Source: Sphaerobacter sp.
GTDB taxonomy: Bacteria; Chloroflexota; Chloroflexia; Thermomicrobiales; Thermomicrobiaceae
Length of the DNA stretch: 64,000 nucleotides
Direction of reading: 5' to 3'
Assembly (NCBI GenBank): GCA_029961075.1
Contig: JASBVL010000011.1
Location: forward strand, 42,050 to 106,049
The position numbers were made by a program, and so were the translations under genes. Below are positions 62,304 through 64,000 of this stretch, one piece after another (positions within the stretch are counted from its first letter, which is position 1; each line of letters starts with the position of its first letter). A model generated the notes under the pieces. It was given only the letters and a program-made list of their open reading frames with translations. It was not told where the DNA came from and ran no database searches.

Positions 62304-64000
62304 CTACTTGGGCATCTGTTGGAGCGCGGTGTAGGCCGGGCGCGGGCTCCAGTCGGCATTGAGCACGGACCACGGGTGCTTCTCGTCGCTGGGCGGGGTG
62401 ATCACGCTGAAGTTCAGGTTCCAGACGAACATCACCCCCATCCACGGGTACAGCTCGCGCCCCATCTGGAAGGCGCGCACCAGGTACGCGGCCTGATCCC
62501 CCTCCGAGTTCTGCTGGCCGTACTCATAGCCCGGCGCCTGGTTGGCCGTGGTCCAGCCGAACTCGGTCAGCCAGATCTGCTTCCCCGCCTCGCCGTGGTC
62601 GATCATGACCTGGCGGAGCTGCTCGATGCGCCGGAAGTAGAAGGACGGGTGATCCCGCCAGTTCGGGCCGGGTCCCGGCTTCTCCGGCCACAGGGTATCG
62701 GGCGGGTTGTTGTTGCTGCCCGGGTGGGCCCCCAGCACATCGTAGTACCGCTTCACCTCACCGTTGTTGTAGGCATAGATCTGCTGGAGGTAGGCCACGT
62801 CGTCGATGGCGATCCTCGGATCCGTGACCCCGGTCGGCGTGAGGCCGCCAAACACGACGATGGCCGACGGGTCACTCGCCTTGACCCCCGTGTACCCGGC
62901 CTTGAGCAGGTGCACGTACCGCTCGATGTCGACGTACCCGCCCATCTCGTGCGCCAGGTTCTGCTCGTTCCAGATCTCCCAGGCGTGCACCCGGCCCCGG
63001 TAGCGAGCGGCCAGGAAGCGCATCAGCGCCTCGAACCGGGTGGGATCCTCGGGAATACCACCGTTGGCCCCGGCCCAGTCGGGCGACTTGACCACGCTGA
63101 CCAGCACCTTCAGCCCGTTCTGGGCGGCGGTGCCTACCACGCGATCGAGCGGGAGGGGGTCGTACTGACCGGGCGCGGGCTCCAGTTGACGCCACTGCGC
63201 CTGGATGCGGATCCAGGAGAAGCCCGCCCCCTTGACCATCTCATTGGTCTTCTGGTTGAGGGCCGTGGAGGCGTCATCACCCCACCAGGCGACGTTGAAG
63301 CCGTAGCCCACGTGCGGCCCGTGGCGCAGGTTCCGGGTCGGGTCGGGCGGCGGGAGCGTCGGGTCTTGCCGCGCCAGCGCCTCCGGCGGCGCCCCGCGCA
63401 CCTGCAGGTACTCCCGTCCGAGCAGGCCGAGCAGCACCTCGTAGGGCGTCCCTCGGTACTCCGGGTGCCACTCGAAGCGGGCGCGCTCGAAGTACTGCAC
63501 CGTGTGGACCTGGCCGTCTCCGGCCGGCGGCGGCTGGTTCTGCTCATCGAACTCCTGCGACAGCGGGAAGCCGAAGTTCATCAGCCCGCCGTTGGCGTCC
63601 CAGAAGTGCTTGAACCCGTAGCTGAGCGAGTGCCCCGTCTCCCGGTAGTAGCGGTGGTCGGCGGAGTTGGCGAACGCCGGGATCGGCTGGAACACCGGCT
63701 CGCTCTCGCGCCCCTCGACCCGGATCGCCCCCAGGCGCATCAGCAGCACCTCGTAGGGCGTCCCTCCGAACTCCGGGTGGTATTCGAAGACGGCCCGCTC
63801 GAAGTACTGCCGCAAGAAGCCGTCCTGCTCGAAGACCCCGGTGATCGGGTAGCCGAAGATGTACAGGCCCCCGCGCGTCTCCCAGTAGGCGCGGAACGGC
63901 CCCTGCACCCAGAAGCCGGTCTCCGGGAAGTAGCGCGGCATCTCGCGATCCTGCGGCGCGCTCGGGTTGGCGGCCTGCACCGCCCCGACCGGTGCCAGGG
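62304..64000 (-). CDS. secreted glycosidase-like protein with N-terminal repeats (5' end outside window)
   Basis: At least 565 residues; the frame stays open to the window edge, where LAPVGAVQAANPSAP looks like the end of a signal peptide. Two aromatic modules come first (about 15-80 and 105-185: ETGFWVQGPFRAYWE, YFERAVFEYHPE, then ETGHSLSYGFKHFWD, YFERARFEWHPE). The rest is a TIM-barrel glycosidase of the GH5/GH39 type, with general acid/base in AWEIWNEQN and nucleophile in IWLTEFGW. It probably acts on wall or plant-type polysaccharide outside the cell. Confidence 0.78.
   Translation of the reverse strand, partial: LAPVGAVQAANPSAPQDREMPRYFPETGFWVQGPFRAYWETRGGLYIFGYPITGVFEQDGFLRQYFERAVFEYHPEFGGTPYEVLLMRLGAIRVEGRESEPVFQPIPAFANSADHRYYRETGHSLSYGFKHFWDANGGLMNFGFPLSQEFDEQNQPPPAGDGQVHTVQYFERARFEWHPEYRGTPYEVLLGLLGREYLQVRGAPPEALARQDPTLPPPDPTRNLRHGPHVGYGFNVAWWGDDASTALNQKTNEMVKGAGFSWIRIQAQWRQLEPAPGQYDPLPLDRVVGTAAQNGLKVLVSVVKSPDWAGANGGIPEDPTRFEALMRFLAARYRGRVHAWEIWNEQNLAHEMGGYVDIERYVHLLKAGYTGVKASDPSAIVVFGGLTPTGVTDPRIAIDDVAYLQQIYAYNNGEVKRYYDVLGAHPGSNNNPPDTLWPEKPGPGPNWRDHPSFYFRRIEQLRQVMIDHGEAGKQIWLTEFGWTTANQAPGYEYGQQNSEGDQAAYLVRAFQMGRELYPWMGVMFVWNLNFSVITPPSDEKHPWSVLNADWSPRPAYTALQQMPK

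Overview
The window is 64 kb of very GC-rich bacterial DNA with dense genes, many GTG starts, four-base ATGA gene overlaps and bidirectional hairpin terminators. Several traits point to a thermophilic Chloroflexota bacterium, probably of the Thermomicrobia/Sphaerobacter group. These are the secreted proteins at both window ends that share a Chloroflexota-type aromatic repeat, the YfhO-like membrane protein, the CvpA-CAP fusion, the Phe T-box and the heptamer-repeat intergenic elements. The assignment rests on protein and repeat resemblance recalled from knowledge; no search was run.

Layout. 1-2.1 kb: end of a secreted repeat protein, then an ABC-2 exporter pair. 2.4-5.4 kb: a flippase-like membrane protein, galE and a short-chain dehydrogenase. 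5.4-7.0 kb: a decayed locus with a receiver-domain remnant, two 11-bp-period direct-repeat arrays and a frameshifted secreted-protein gene. 7.1-10.8 kb: a MacB/FtsX-type ABC exporter. 10.9-13.9 kb: rhomboid protease, a polytopic glycosyltransferase and two YtxH-type proteins. 14.1-16.2 kb: sucCD. 16.5-20.4 kb: a HEAT-like protein, a zinc-ribbon protein and a YfhO-like protein. 20.6-29.3 kb: acyl-CoA metabolism (MmgE/PrpD, a SucD paralogue, a crotonase, two CaiB/BaiF CoA-transferases, MaoC, acyl-CoA dehydrogenase). 29.6-34.1 kb: argF, a D-threonine-aldolase-like enzyme behind a structured leader, and small membrane proteins. 34.8-40.2 kb: a heme operon (hemC remnant, cobA-like/hemD fusion, hemB, hemL, hemA). 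40.2-41.3 kb: a truncated enolase joined through a thioredoxin fragment to the hemC remnant. 41.4-45.3 kb: T-box-controlled pheST. 45.6-49.5 kb: hisS/hisZ-hisG-hisD. 49.5-52.3 kb: exporter remnant, ruvA, an amidohydrolase and a PP2C phosphatase. 52.4-54.7 kb: an LppX/LprG-type lipoprotein with an MFS exporter. 54.9-62.2 kb: rpe, CvpA-CAP, a sugar nucleotidyltransferase, prmA, rsmE, a DUF512 protein, a YggU protein and a family-2 glycosyltransferase. 62.3-64 kb: a secreted glycosidase with the same repeat as the window start.

The most unusual features are five copies of an intergenic element built from strict 7-bp units in two inverted arms around a GC-rich hairpin core, and the eno/thioredoxin/hemC junction, where two normally essential genes are both broken. 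Other notable points are a two-component locus that has decayed while its operator-like repeats survive, a degenerate CobA domain fused to HemD, a SucD paralogue lacking the phospho-histidine, and a crotonase and an acyl-CoA dehydrogenase that both lack the usual catalytic glutamates. No tRNA, rRNA or CRISPR array was found. Intergenic promoters often show an extended -10 pattern (TGnTAnnnT).
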